Assembly: GCA_036426205.1 (NCBI GenBank)
Contig: CM071587.1
Span: 723,294 to 787,293, forward strand
DNA: 64,000 nucleotides
Direction of reading: 5' to 3'
From: Ascaphus truei
Lineage: Eukaryota > Chordata > Amphibia > Anura > Ascaphidae
A program made the position numbers and the translations under genes. The notes beneath the pieces were generated by a model. It saw nothing but the letters and a program-made list of their open reading frames with translations. It was not told the origin of the DNA and made no database searches. Positions within the stretch are counted from its first letter, which is position 1. Each line of letters starts with the position of its first letter. Positions 42,991 through 53,610 of this stretch are shown piece after piece.

Positions 42991-43035
<45 letters not shown>
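42991..43035 (+). repeat. (CA)n microsatellite
   Basis: About 22 CA units at the junction between units U1 and U2. The related run at 50750-50788 is the junction between the second Gypsy element and U3. CA runs therefore sit at both unit borders. Confidence 0.95.
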
Positions 43036-43037
<2 letters not shown>

Positions 43038-43849
43038 ATGTGTTATATGTGCACAATACTATAGCGCACATAATGCTCATACGCCACAATCCTTACCTCA
43101 CCGGGGGGATTTTATTCACATATGTATATAGTTATTCACTCTTGTGGTTACCATTTCTGAATATATGTGAATAAAATGTTATTGTTGTATGTTGTTGGAG
43201 TTTCTCTGTGGGCTGTGGTAGTTCTTATGAACACCTGGTATTGAGTTCACTTCTCTGGGTCAATTGCAGCAAACTATCCATTATCAATACTGCTGTGAGA
43301 GTGCAAACAATAGGGAACTATTTTGTCACCCCTTGTGGGGGTTAATATTGTGTTTTACCTCTTCATATGTACAGAGCTTTCCAAACCTCACAGATCTCTT
43401 CGTCACATGTGGGACATACAATAGGGAATTATTGTATGATCCCTTGTGGGGATTCACATTGAGGTTTATGTGAATCTATCACTCCCTTATACACCTCCAG
43501 TTTTTCTATATTGATCTTCTTCATTAATGATAATAAGGTTTGAGCGACTGGACCTCTTTTTATTTGTCATGTGAAGAAGAGACCTGTGAGGTTTGAAAAG
43601 CTCTGTACATGCGAAGAAGAGACCTGTGAGGTTTGGAAAGTTCTGTACGTGTGAAGAAAAGACCTGTGAGGTTTGGAACGCTCTGTTCATATTATTATAG
43701 GATATGATAACTCTTTACATCCAGTCCGTTAACCCCTTCCATGCCCTGCAGTCCGTTGCTGGCCCCTCCCTGTTGTGAGCTGCCCTCCCTGATGTGAGTA
43801 AAGTTCTCCTTACGCTGTCTGTCCCCACCTCCTGGGGCGTGTGCAGGAA

Positions 43850-43928
43850 CCTGTGTATAAAGGGACTGGGCTATAGTTAAGAATTTATCCTTCTGCAGAG
43901 AGGGAGATCAGAGCAGGAACCTGGGACC
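43850..43928 (+). promoter_or_regulatory. TATA promoter of tgm2-like gene, U2
   Basis: TATAAAG at 43857-43863 with the same flanks as U1. Distance to ATG is 66 bp. Confidence 0.65.
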
Positions 43929-43935
43929 ATGGCAG
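43929..43935 (+). CDS. tgm2-like: tgm2-like exon 1, copy U2 (MA...)
   Basis: ATGGCAG followed by donor GTATGT: two codons plus one base, still phase 1. Compared with U1 three bases are missing, so the product with exon 2 would be MADLVLE; the frame is preserved. It is only 2.3 kb from exon 2 and could be the main promoter. Confidence 0.65.
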
Positions 43936-43980
43936 GTATGTGACAATATGTGAGCCCTATCCTGCACCTGTATGCATCTA

Positions 43981-44939
43981 GGGTTGCCAGATGCCCGGCA
44001 TTTGGTTACTGTGTCCAGTACAAAATGAGAGTTAAAATCGGACATGTACGTGTCCGGTATTACGTCTCTGGATTTAGTAGCTTGCTGGTGGGGCGGCTGT
44101 AATCGCGGGATTTCCCCTGAGCAGGGCTGCTGCTGCTAGGGGGCTGGGCAGCTATCTCCATCCTGATTGGATGCATTACACAGCAGCAGCCAATCAGGAG
44201 GAGGTGGCAGGAACCTCAGGGGAGGCCAAAGAGCGGAGGAAAAACATGGAGCGGAAAGGGGTGGTGTTTCCTGTTTATCCTGCCTGTGTCTTGTCTGTGT
44301 CCTGTGTGTCCTGCGTATCCTGCCTGTATCCTATGTGTCCTGCCTGTGTCCTGTGTGTTCTGTGTGTTCTGTGTGTCCTGTGTGTTCTGCCTGTGTCCTG
44401 CCTGTGTCCTATGTGTCCTGCCTGTGTCCTGTGTGTCCTGTGTGTCCTGTCTGTGTTTTGTGTGTCCTGCATGTCCTACCTGTGTCCTGCATCCTGTGTC
44501 CTGTGTGTGTCCTGTGTGTGTCCTGTGTGTGTCCTGTGTGTGTCCTGTGTCCTGCGTCCTGCATGTGTCCTGCCTGTGGAGCATTAAGATGAGTATTGCT
44601 CGCCATGTACAGTATGACTGCAGGTCAGTTATTTATAAATGATCAGACCATTACGTCATTTGTTCTACATTTCACTCCAAGCGTTTCCTAATAAAATCAA
44701 TGGAAGGGCGCACCCTCCCACTCCTTCCCACTCCCACTCCCTCCCAAGACCCCCCCCCTAGATTTTTTACGAAGCAGAATATAAATTGGTGCAAATTGGT
44801 GAGTACTTGGAGTGAAATTGGGAATAAATGACGTAACAGTCAGGTCCTTTATAAATAACATTCTTCCCACCAGCGATTCTCGCGCGTCGCACCTTTCACC
44901 ATTGTGCCCAGTATTTTTGGAAAAGCCACCTGTCAACCC
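43981..44939 (+). mobile_element. Tc1/mariner-like non-autonomous element in intron 1, U2
   Basis: Ends GGGTTGCCAGATG and CACCTGTCAACCC are inverted repeats, flanked by TA at 43979-43980 and 44940-44941. The inside contains a TGTCCTGCCTG minisatellite (44270-44580). There is no transposase. The copy at 51718-52710 in U3 has the same ends and TA flanks. Confidence 0.6.
44270..44580. repeat. TGTCCTGCCTG minisatellite, U2
   Basis: Irregular units of 9-12 bp (tgtcctgcctg, tgtcctgtg). Frames through it give Cys/Val/Leu/Ser or Asp/Thr/Gly/His repeats on every strand; none is a gene. Confidence 0.9.
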
Positions 44940-45014
44940 TACCTGTGTCACAATCACACACTGTAAATCTCTAACACACGCCCTGACTGCAATGAGCTAC
45001 TACTCATAAGCAAT

Positions 45015-45055
45015 ATGTACATCTGTGTGGCCACACACACACAATATACACATGT

Positions 45056-45090
<35 letters not shown>

Positions 45091-45285
45091 ATATACACAC
45101 AACCACACAATATAAACAAACACAAACAATATATGCATACACAATACACACACGTGCACAGTATACACACGTAAAGAACATACACAATACAAACACAGGT
45201 ACACAATATACAATATACACATAATAATAACGGGATCGCTTCTCACCCAATTGCACTCAAATTGTTTCACAATTAAAATATTGCA
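45015..45285 (+). repeat. CA-rich microsatellite with ACAATATACAC units
   Basis: Variable (CA)n with ACAATATA interruptions. It is matched at 52800-52880 and 54110-54360 in U3. Confidence 0.85.
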
Positions 45286-45289
45286 CCAT

Positions 45290-45800
45290 AAACGTGAGTA
45301 CTAGGCACACACACACAATACACACATATACTAAGCACACACACGCACGCACGCACACACCATACACACATACCAAGCACTCACACACCATACACACATA
45401 TACTAAGCACACACACCCACGACCCGTAGACACATATACTAAGCACACACGCACAATACACACATATACTAAGCACACACACCCACGCACCATGCACACA
45501 TATACTAAGCACCCACACACCATACACACATATACTAAGCACACACACACACGCACCATACACACATATACTAAGCACCCACACCCACGCACCATACAAA
45601 CATATACTAAGCACCCACACCCACGCACCATACACACATATACTAAGCACACACACGCACGCACAATACACACATATACTAAGCACCCACACCCACGCAC
45701 CATACACATACTTTAGCACCCACGCACCATGCACACATATACTAAGCACACACACGCACGCACCATAGACACATATACTAAGCACACACACACGCACCAT
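45290..45800 (+). repeat. 34-bp minisatellite, CA strand
   Basis: Tandem units of about 34 bp: acacatatactaagcaccca plus cacccacgcaccatac. About 14 units. The same units recur at 54430-54650 on this strand and, on the other strand, throughout 54660-56600. Frames through it are not genes. Confidence 0.9.
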
Positions 45801-46247
45801 ATGCATCAGACGCCACGTTGCTATGATGACGAGGCATCAAATGACGCCATGGGGGTCACATGATGTCACTTGAACCACGGTGTAATTTGAAACTGCGTAA
45901 TTTGACACCACAGGTCACGTGACCTCAATGGCGTCATTTGACACTGTAGGAAGGTAGGGGGGGGCTCGAACACGGAGGCAGAGCTGGCAGGGGGACCAGT
46001 GCCAAAAGATTGCATTAGACACACATGCACCATACACGCATGCACTAGGCACACACACACACCATACGCGCGTGTACTAAACACACATGTACACTACACA
46101 CACACGCAGCATACACACATGAACTAGGCACACTCACACAATACACACATGCATCATACACACGTACACACCTGTACTAGACACAGACACACACCATACA
46201 CACGTGTGTCGCACGTTTGCTGACCTTCCCAGCATGCTCTCCTGCAG
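45801..46247 (+). other. end of intron 1
   Basis: CATCAAATGACGCCATG-type text (related to the hAT-type MITE family) and more CA-rich units, ending in the pyrimidine-rich acceptor CTCTCCTGCAG (to 46247) of exon 2. Confidence 0.5.
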
Positions 46248-46427
46248 ATCTAGTTCTGGAAAGCTGTGACCTGGACTGTGAGACCAATAACCGCGCCCAC
46301 CGAACCGTGGATACCGGCTGCCACGCGCTCGTGGTCCGGAGGGGACAGAGCTTCAATATCACTCTGCGCTTCTCTAACAGGGAGTACCAGGAAGGGGTGG
46401 ACCAGCTGGCACTCAATGTGCACACAG
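46248..46427 (+). CDS. tgm2-like: tgm2-like exon 2
   Basis: 180 bp between acceptor CTCCTGCAG and donor CACACAG|GTAACC, phase 1 at both ends. It encodes DLVLESCDLDCETNNRAH, LVVRRGQSFNITLRF and GVDQLALNVHT: the beginning of the N-terminal transglutaminase domain (Pfam Transglut_N), an immunoglobulin-like beta sandwich. The LVVRRGQ motif is typical of the whole family; the LVLE start points to TGM2. The enzyme crosslinks glutamine to lysine side chains; the catalytic domain is not in this window. Confidence 0.9.
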
Positions 46428-46520
46428 GTAACCTCTCTCTAATACACAGGTAACCCCCCTCTTATATACAGGTAACCCCCCTCTAATACACAGGTAACCC
46501 TCTCTTATACACAGGTATAA
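46421..46520 (+). repeat. tandem array of 5' splice-site-like units
   Basis: The exon 2 end CACAGGTAACC is followed by about four more units of 20-25 bp, each with ACAGGTAAC or ACAGGTAT: GTs at 46428, about 46451, 46472, 46493 and 46514. The donor itself has been amplified into a small minisatellite. Use of a downstream copy would add codons such as N-L-S-L-I-H-R to the exon. Confidence 0.75.
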
Positions 46521-46639
46521 GGGGGGAGCAGCGCGGTGAGGGGGAGCAGCACGGTGAGGGGGAGGAGCAGTGCGGTCCTCTTTGTTTTATTGTTTAAATT
46601 AATAATCAGAAATATGTATGTATGTGTATATATGTATGT

Positions 46640-47230
46640 GTGTATGTGTGTGTCTTTATTTATATAGCGCCATTAATATATATAGCGCTTCACAGCAGTA
46701 ATACACGTGACAAATTATATAAATAACAAATAATATAAATAACGCATAAATGGGGAGAAGTGTTTCAGACATAAAAGTAACATTTAGGAAATGGAGTCCC
46801 TGCTTCGAAGAGCTTACAATCTAATTGGTAGGTAGGAAGAATGTACAGAGACAGTAGGAGGGTGTCCTGGTAAGTGCGCCTACAAGGGGCCAAGGTTTAT
46901 GTATGAGGTGTTAATTATCAGCCATGGAGCTACTCATATGCTTCCTTAAGCAGCTGTGTTTTGAGTTGGGTCTTAAAGGTGGATAGAGAGGGTGCTAGTC
47001 GGGTATTGAAGGGAAGGGTATTCCAGAGGTGAGGGGCAGTCAGTGAGAAGGGTTTAAGGGGGGATAGGGCTTTAGATACAAAAGGGTTAAAGAGAAGACA
47101 TCTTTGAGCAGAATGAGCAGAGCCGGGATGGTGCATAGCGAGAAATTAGGGCTGAGATGTAACAAGGGCAGAAGAGTGTAAAGCTTTCAAAGTGAGGAGG
47201 AGAATTGATAGTGTGATACGGGATTTGAAG
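46640..47230 (-). mobile_element. 3' end of a non-LTR retrotransposon
   Basis: Read on the minus strand, a short C-terminal frame (47136-46930) has PHLWNTLPFNTRLAPSLSTFKTQLKTQLL, the usual C-terminal pattern of CR1/L2/Rex-type LINEs. An untranslated tail with GATTGTAAGCTC and a repeat end (GGCGCTATATAAATAAA) follows. It is strongly 5'-truncated. It lies in intron 2 of the tgm2-like gene. Confidence 0.6.
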
Positions 47231-47261
47231 CCAGGAGAAGGATTTCAGCAGGCAGACTTCC

Positions 47262-47537
47262 TCGGCTGTGCCCCCCAGCCTGATCTGCCTGTGGGTCGTG
47301 CCCTCCTTACCTTGAATGCGGCATTAAATGGCACCGCCTGGTAATGAGACATCACGTCATATGACCATGCGGCATCACTTGATGCCCATCGCCATGGAGA
47401 CGCGTGGACCAAAGCCTGATAAGCGAGTTTACAAACGCCTCGAGCTGAGTAGAGCAGGGCCTCTGTAACCACCGCACACACCCTAAAAACTGTCGCACCC
47501 GCCCTGGCGGGTGCGCCGCCCAGTTTGCACACCCCTG
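47262..47537. mobile_element. hAT-type MITE, truncated copy
   Basis: Ends GTTTGCACACCCCTG at 47537 like the complete MITE next to it, but the other terminus is missing. It shares the ATGACCATGCGGCATCA and GATGCC text of the family. Confidence 0.5.
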
Positions 47538-47553
47538 CTCTAATGTTCTAAAG

Positions 47554-47850
47554 CAGGGGTGCGCAACCTGAAAGGCGCAAGATTTTTCTGGGTGGCCCCG
47601 CGCTCTTCCCCAAGGCATATAAATGAAATGCTGGGTGGGTCGCATGAGGCCTCTGCAACCTCACTTACCTTGATTCAGACGGCTAGTGTGATGCGTCACC
47701 ATGTCAACGCAGCGCCAAATGACATAGTGAGGCCACATAACGTGACATGGCCCAGCAGCATCATTTGATGCTTGATACAAGGTGAGGGGGCGTGAGCAGT
47801 GGGGGAGAGCAGGCAGGGGGGGTGCAGGACAAAAAGTTTGCGCACCCCTG
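47554..47850. mobile_element. hAT-type MITE, complete
   Basis: 297 bp. Terminal inverted repeats CAGGGGTGCGCAACC and GTTTGCGCACCCCTG. It is flanked by the 8-bp duplication TTCTAAAG (47546-47553 and 47851-47858), which is diagnostic of hAT. No coding capacity. Confidence 0.85.
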
Positions 47851-48177
47851 TTCTAAAGCATATATAATGCAGAAAGTGGTTATTTTGTTTCAAAGATAAC
47901 TGAAGACGAGAGAACATGTAACTGAGATATGGTTAGGAAGACTTTTCTGGACCCAGGCTCATATGCAGCATGTGAGTAAGTCCATGTAGCTTAACTTGTC
48001 CCCTTTTTAAAGCACACAAAGTCCTTCTATTTTCTTCAACTTTATTGAGGGAGTTAACAAAAGTATAAAAGTTCTTGTATGTGGATTGTAATAGCAGATG
48101 TCCCTTGTGAGGAGAATTGCCATATGGGAGGAAGCTGTTCTGCTATGTGGAAGTGCTTATCTGAGGGGAAGGTAAAA

Positions 48178-48635
48178 ATGATTTCCTTTCTGAGGGAGCA
48201 GTGGAAGAAGTGTCTACTCACTAGTTGGAAAGAGAGCACACTTTCCTGTCAGACAGGAAAACACTAAGGGGCATGCAATGTGTAGCTAAAGCAGGGGAGA
48301 GGACTAAACCAATCTCAAACTGTGAGTATTGGTAGGTTGCCAGGGCAACTGACTAGAGGTTGTGAAAAAGGGGATTACTTGTAACAACTATGTTGCAATA
48401 TACACAGCTCTGACTGCTTCAGAGCAGGGAAAAACATGTAAATTTAACTGGGGAGGGAGAACAGGAAAAATACAGAGAAATTAACAATCCTGTTCCAGGA
48501 CAAAGACTATGAAAGATAAGTGAAGCGTGAAGAAGATGAAGCAGCGACTTATTATGGGAGAGAAGCAAATCATCGCACTGACACAGGACGATGGAACAAC
48601 AAGAACAGACTGTGCTCTGATCATAAGGGACTTGT
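48178..48635 (+). repeat. 458-bp inverted repeat, left arm
   Basis: It matches the reverse complement of 58365-58822 along its full length with a few percent differences. Part of it (48520-48635) encodes, in the right orientation, a LINE ORF fragment (MGEKQIIALTQDDGTTITDRA-like), so both arms are copies of a LINE-associated repeat. The right edge is cut by the Gypsy LTR at 48636. The arms bracket exons 3 and 4 of the tgm2-like gene. Confidence 0.85.
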
Positions 48636-49423
48636 TGTAACGACCTGGGAGTCACGCCGCCCTCGGCGTGCTCCCCACTTACCCGCGGTTCCACCGGGCT
48701 CTCCCGCGCCTCGCAGCGATCCTTCCTCCAGGACGCCGATCGCCATCTTGCCTAGACGCGCGCACGCCAGCGCTCTCCTTCTAGTGTCGGGCCTGGGCGT
48801 GTGCCCGGTCACGCGCCCGCAAGTACGGCCACATGGGGGCGCACCCACATGGAGGAGCACCAGCCTCTTAAAGGCATATCTCCCCTTCATAATGCTTCAA
48901 TCAAATGTACCCGTTCGTCTAGTCCCTCCTCCAGGAGCTTCTCTGGACCTATCCCTGCCTCAGTCTGGCCCATTCACACACCCCCACCTTGCTACTCGGC
49001 CATTGGACCCTCATGCCTATATATACCCTGCAGCTTCATTAACTCGTCGGCTGAGCATAGAACCAGTTGTTCTCATCACTCTCTGCCTCCCTAGTCCTGT
49101 CTTGTTTTGCAGTCTTCCTCGTGTACCGAACCGGCTTCCTCTACGACGACCCGCACCTCTGGCATCCCGAACTTGGCATACGGCTATACGACTCTCCGCA
49201 CCTCTGGCACCCCGAACCCGGCAAACGGTAAACGATTACGTTCCTCTCTCTAACCCCGGACATGGCGAACAGTACCCTCGACCATCCGAACCTCTCCTGC
49301 CCCGACTCGGACTCCCAGACCACTCTACACTCAAGACGCGCCCTCGTGGCTGTGGGTGGCGTTTTATCCTATCCCACCTCAGCACCGCGGTCCCGCCTCG
49401 TTTGTGGTGAGCTCGTCCTGACA
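48636..49423 (+). repeat. 5' LTR of the second Gypsy element
   Basis: About 788 bp from TGTAACGACCTGGG to CGTCCTGACA, GC- and CpG-rich. A TATA-like CCTATATATACC occurs at about 49016. A 40-bp direct duplication lies at 49145-49230 (CCGCACCTCTGGCA...CCCGAAC...GGCA). The long proline-rich frame over it is not a gene. Confidence 0.65.
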
Positions 49424-49425
49424 TT

Positions 49426-50157
49426 ATGCTCAGCCCTACAAACATGGACCCCGCTGAGGTGGAGCGTACTTTAAATACCCACACGAATCTCTTCACCAGG
49501 CTAGAGACTTATCTGGAACAAAATGATAGGCGGATGGAGATGTTTCAGCAGAGCCTTCATTCCCTTACCACCCAAGCCCGAGATTCCAGTCGGGTACCTT
49601 CACCCACGGCTTCCACAGCCTCCGCAACAGCCTTTCCAGCACCACCGTTTGCTTTGGAACCCCGTATTCCTGCTCCCAAACACTATGCTGGGGATCCCCA
49701 AGGATGTAGGGTCTTCCTTAATCAATGCCTCATCCAATTCCGACTCTCGCCCTCTCATTTTGTCTCTTCCGTCTATAGGGTCAGCTATATCGTGGCTCTT
49801 CTCACCGACGAGGCGCTGGCATGGGCTTCTCCCATCTGGGAACAACAAGGATCCATCACACAGGACATCGACCTCTTCGTCCATGAGTTCCGAAGAGTCT
49901 TCGACACCTCTGTACAGCAATTAACGGCAGCATCCTCTCTTCATCACATAACCCAGGCAGATCGTTCCGTCGCCCGGTACGCTGTGGAGTTCCGCACACT
50001 TGCTGCTGAGACAGGATGGAACAATGAAGCACTATCTTCAGCGTTTTGGCAAGGCCTGTCCGAATCCCTAAAGGATGAGCTCGCGGCGCGGGAACGTCCC
50101 ACTAACCTAGAGGATTTGATCGATCTGTGCGTTCGGGTGGATCAGCGTCTGCAGTAG
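49426..50157 (+). pseudogene. gag capsid of the second Gypsy element
   Basis: 243 codons. ATG CTC AGC or the internal ATGGACCCC (49444) is the likely start. The N-terminus is a coiled region (LETYLEQNDRRMEMFQQSLH). The capsid follows with RIPAPKHYAGDPQGCRVFL, DEALAWASPIWEQ and YAVEFRTLAAETGWN, the pattern shared with PEG10/RTL-type gag. A TAG at 50155 separates it from the nucleocapsid. Confidence 0.85.
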
Positions 50158-50744
50158 CGGAAGACTGAACGTTCTCGTTACCGTCAACGGGTTTCAAGGC
50201 CTCTTGCTCCATCGTTCGTGTCTCCAACACCCCCATCCGGGGACGTCCCGGAACCAATGCAGTTGGGAGGTAATAAGCTGTGTTCTGCCGAGAAACAACG
50301 TCGGCGCAGTGCCGGTCTCTGCATGTATTGTGGCAATTCCGGTCACGTAGTACTCCAGTGTCCCCACAAGCCAGGAAACGCCAACCCCCAATGAGATCCC
50401 GGAGAGTCTCGTTGGGAATACTGACCCTTTCTCCCATCATCAAAGACGTCCTTCCCACCCGGATACTGTTGCCAGTAACACTGTCTGGAGAGGGGTTTCA
50501 GACTCAAGCACGGGCATTTATAGACTCCGGTTCCGCAGGCAATTTCATCGATCAAAGCTTTGCTAGACGGAACAATATTCGACTTATCAGTAAAAAGACG
50601 CCTGTAGGTTTGGAGGCCATTGACGGTCGACCCCTACAGCCGGCATTCATCACGCTACAGACGGTGCCTCTCCTACTACAGGTCGTCGACGTTCATGCGG
50701 AGATCATTACCCTCGATGTTATCCACACTCCCTCTGTTGAGCTG
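50158..50744 (+). pseudogene. zinc knuckle and protease start of the second Gypsy element
   Basis: After the stop the frame continues with CMYCGNSGHVVLQCPHKP (complete CCHC knuckle, about 50320-50370). The protease motif FIDSGSAGNFIDQSFA (about 50518-50565) and ITLDVIHTPSVELI follow. Truncated at the CA repeat. Confidence 0.8.
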
Positions 50745-50746
50745 AT

Positions 50747-50790
<44 letters not shown>

Positions 50791-51584
50791 ATGTGTTATA
50801 TGTGCACAATACTATAGCGCACACAGTGCTCATACGCCACAATCCTTACCTCACCGGGGGGATTTTATTCACATATGTATATAGTTATTCACACTTGTGG
50901 TTACCATTTCTGAATATATGTGAATAAAATGTTATTGTTGTATGTTATTGGAGTTTCTCTGTGGGCTGTGGTAGTTCTTATGAACACCTGGTATTGAGTT
51001 CACTTCTCTGGGTCAAAATTGCAGCAAACTATTCATTATCAATACTGCTGTGAGAGTGCAAACAATAGGGAGCTATAGTGTGACCCCTTATGGGGATTCA
51101 CATTGTGGTTTACGTGAATCTATCACTCCCTTATACACCTCCAGTTTTTCTATATTGATCTTCTTCATTAATGATAATAAGGTTTGAGCGACTGGACCTC
51201 TTTGTATTTGTCATGTGAAGAAGAGACCTATGAGGTTTGGAAAGTTCTTTACATATGAAGAAGAAACCTGTTAGGTTTGAAAAGCTCTGTACATGCGAAG
51301 AAGAGACCTGTGAGGTTTGGAAAGTTGTGTACGTGTGAAGAAAAGACCTGTGTGGTTTGGAACGCTCTGTTCATGTGAAGAAGAGACCTGTGAGGTTTGG
51401 AACACTCTGTACATATTATTATAGGATATGATAACTCTGTACATCCAGTCCGTTAACCCCTTGCATGCCCTGCAGCCCATTGCTGGCCCCTCCCTGTTGT
51501 GAGCTGCTGCCCCCCCCCCCTTGTAGTGAGTAAAATTCTCCTTACAGCTGTCTGTCCCCCCCCGCCCCCTGGGGCGTGTGCAGG

Positions 51585-51665
51585 AGCCTGTGTATAAAGG
51601 GACTGGGCTATAGTTAGGAATTTATCCTTCTGCTGAGAGGGAGATCAGAGCGGGAACCTGGGACC
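51585..51665 (+). promoter_or_regulatory. TATA promoter of tgm2-like gene, U3
   Basis: TATAAAG at 51593-51599, with the same flanks and spacing as in U1 and U2. Confidence 0.6.
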
Positions 51666-51672
51666 ATGGCAG
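51666..51672 (+). CDS. tgm2-like: tgm2-like exon 1, copy U3
   Basis: ATGGCAG with donor GTATGT, as in U2. No plus-strand exon 2 is found downstream in the window, so in the present arrangement this copy has no partner exon. Confidence 0.5.
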
Positions 51673-51717
51673 GTATGTGAGAATATGTGTGTCCTATCCT
51701 GCCCCTATATGCAACTA

Positions 51718-52710
51718 GGGTTGCCAGGTGTCCGGTATTGAACCAGACTGCCCGGTATTTGGTTACTGTGTCCGGTACAAAATGAGAGTTAATATCGAAC
51801 ATGTACTGCTTCCTGTGTGTGTTTCCTGTGTGTCCTGCCTGTGTGCTGCCTGTGTGTCCTGCCTGTGTGCTGCCTGTGTGTCCTGCCTGTGTCCTATGTG
51901 TCCTGCCTGTTTCCTGCCTGTGTCCTGTGTGTCCTGCCTGTGTCCTGCCTGTGTCCTGTGTGTCCTGCCTGTGTTTTGTGTGTCCTACATGTCCTACCTG
52001 TGTCCTGTGTGTCCTGCATGTGTCCTGTGTCCTGTGTGTCCTGCATGTCCTGCCTGTGTCCTGTGTGTCTTGCCTGTGTCCTGCATGTCCTACCTGTGTT
52101 TTGTGTGTCCTACATGTCCTACCTCTGTCCTGTGTCCTGCATGTGTCCTGTGTGTCCTCCATGTCCTGCCTGTGTCCTGCATGTCCTGCTTGTGTCCTGC
52201 ATCCTGCGTCCTATGTGTCCTGCCTGTGGAGCATTAAGATGAGTATTGCTCGCCATGTACAGTATGTCTGCAGGTCAGTTATTTGTAAATGATCCGACCA
52301 TTACGTCATTTGTTCTACATTTCACTCCAAGCGTGCACCAATTCGCACCAATTTGCACTATTTCATATTCTATTTCCTAATAAAATCCTCGGAAGAGCAC
52401 TCCCTCCCACTCCTACTCCTTCCCACTCCCACTACCTCCCACTCCTACTCCTTCCCACTCCTACTCCTTCCCACTCCCACTACCTCCCACTCCTACTCCT
52501 TCCCACTCCCTCCCAAGACCCCCCCTCCCTAGATATTTTACGAAGCAGAATATAAATTGGTGCAAATTGGTGAGTACTTGGAGTGAAATTGGGAATAAAT
52601 GACGTAACAGTCAGGTCCTTTATAAATAACATTCTCCCCACCAGCGATTCTCGTGCGTCGCACCTTTCACCATTGTGCCCAGTATTTTTGGAAAAGCCAC
52701 CTGTCAACCC
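51718..52710 (+). mobile_element. Tc1/mariner-like non-autonomous element, U3
   Basis: Ends GGGTTGCCAGGTG and CACCTGTCAACCC, flanked by TA (51716-51717 and 52711-52712). Contains the TGTCCTGCCTG minisatellite (51805-52230) and a CCCACTCCTACTCCTT array (52395-52515). Confidence 0.6.
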
Positions 52711-52822
52711 TACCTGTGTCACAATCACACACTGTAAATCTTTAACACACGCCCTGACTGCAATGAGCTACTACGCATAAGCAATATGTACATCTGTGTG
52801 GCCACACACACACAATATACAC

Positions 52823-52870
<48 letters not shown>

Positions 52871-52883
52871 TACACGTACATAC

Positions 52884-53457
52884 TGTGACAAACGGCTTAC
52901 TCCGGGGCTCCGCCGTCTGTCCGGGACTGTTAGAACACGGTCTTTTAGGGTAGGTTAAATGATGAGACGTCACGTACTGTTCTTTAAACAGGCTATGCCT
53001 GGTTTATTCAGTCTCAGGCACTGAGACTGCCACAGTTTAAACAGAAAACAAAGCCAAACAAAAAGCTGCTCGTCTGAGCGATAACTTAAACTTAGATGTC
53101 CCTGACTCAGAGTTGGAAGTGGCATGTCCACTTCCACCAACAAAATAAGTACCTTTGCAGTCTTTAGACAAACTAACAGAATGAATGAAGCGATTTGGGA
53201 AAGAGGCTTTCTCACCCCTCTGCAGTTCAGCAGCCTTCCAGGCTCTTGGGCGGGGCTCAGAGGAAACAGGAAACAGGTCTTATATACCTGAACTCTAATC
53301 AGCATGACAGGTGACAGAAAACAGGCAGCAGACAAACTGTGGAATGGAGTGCCTGTACCACGAGGCTGCCCTGTTCAGCTTAGACAGGACAGAAACTGTT
53401 CAGTATCCTGGGAGCCCTGTATATGGAGTTTATTACCAACCCCTGGTTTCTGTCACA
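52884..53457 (-). mobile_element. solo LTR in U3
   Basis: 574 bp starting TGTGACAAACGG and ending TTTCTGTCACA, flanked by ATAC (52880-52883 and 53458-53461). It interrupts the CA-rich repeat that is continuous in U2. AATAAA on the minus strand (complement of GGTTTATTC near 53000) suggests minus orientation. No internal retroelement sequence accompanies it. Confidence 0.65.
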
Positions 53458-53610
53458 ATACACACACACACACACACACACACTATACACATGTACATAC
53501 ACACACACACACACAATATACACCTATACTCACACACACACACACACACACAATATAAACATGTACGCACACACACACAAACACACAATATAAACATGTA
53601 CGCACACACA

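Larger units (their letters stand above)
42990..45300 (+). repeat. promoter-bearing tandem unit U2
   Basis: Same order as U1: LTR-U5-like segment (43130-43340), 41-bp units, promoter and first exon (43857-43935), a complete Tc1-like element (43981-44939), then (CA)n and the minisatellite that precedes exon 2. It is the closest unit to exon 2. Confidence 0.75.
48636..50744 (+). mobile_element. second Ty3/Gypsy element, 3'-truncated
   Basis: A 5' LTR (48636-49423), gag and the start of protease, cut at a (CA)n repeat at 50745 where unit U3 begins. The rest of pol and the 3' LTR are absent. The capsid type and PEG10-like gag suggest a Sushi/Mag-type lineage, different from the Gmr1-type element at 7.8 kb. 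Confidence 0.75.

Noticed and set aside
42991..43035. CRISPR-like array
   Set aside because: All regular repeats here are micro- or minisatellites without unique spacers; the genome is eukaryotic.
44167..44640. Long cysteine/valine-rich open frames on both strands
   Set aside because: They are translations of the TGTCCTGCCTG minisatellite; open in several frames because the repeat lacks stops.
45257..45806. Repeat proteins of the VCLVYVCMVRG or THTIHTYTKH type
   Set aside because: Six-frame by-products of the 34-bp minisatellite; the same happens at 54415-56600.
48520..49410. 296-codon proline-rich frame
   Set aside because: Overlaps the inverted-repeat arm and the LTR of the second Gypsy element; composition reflects GC-rich LTR sequence.
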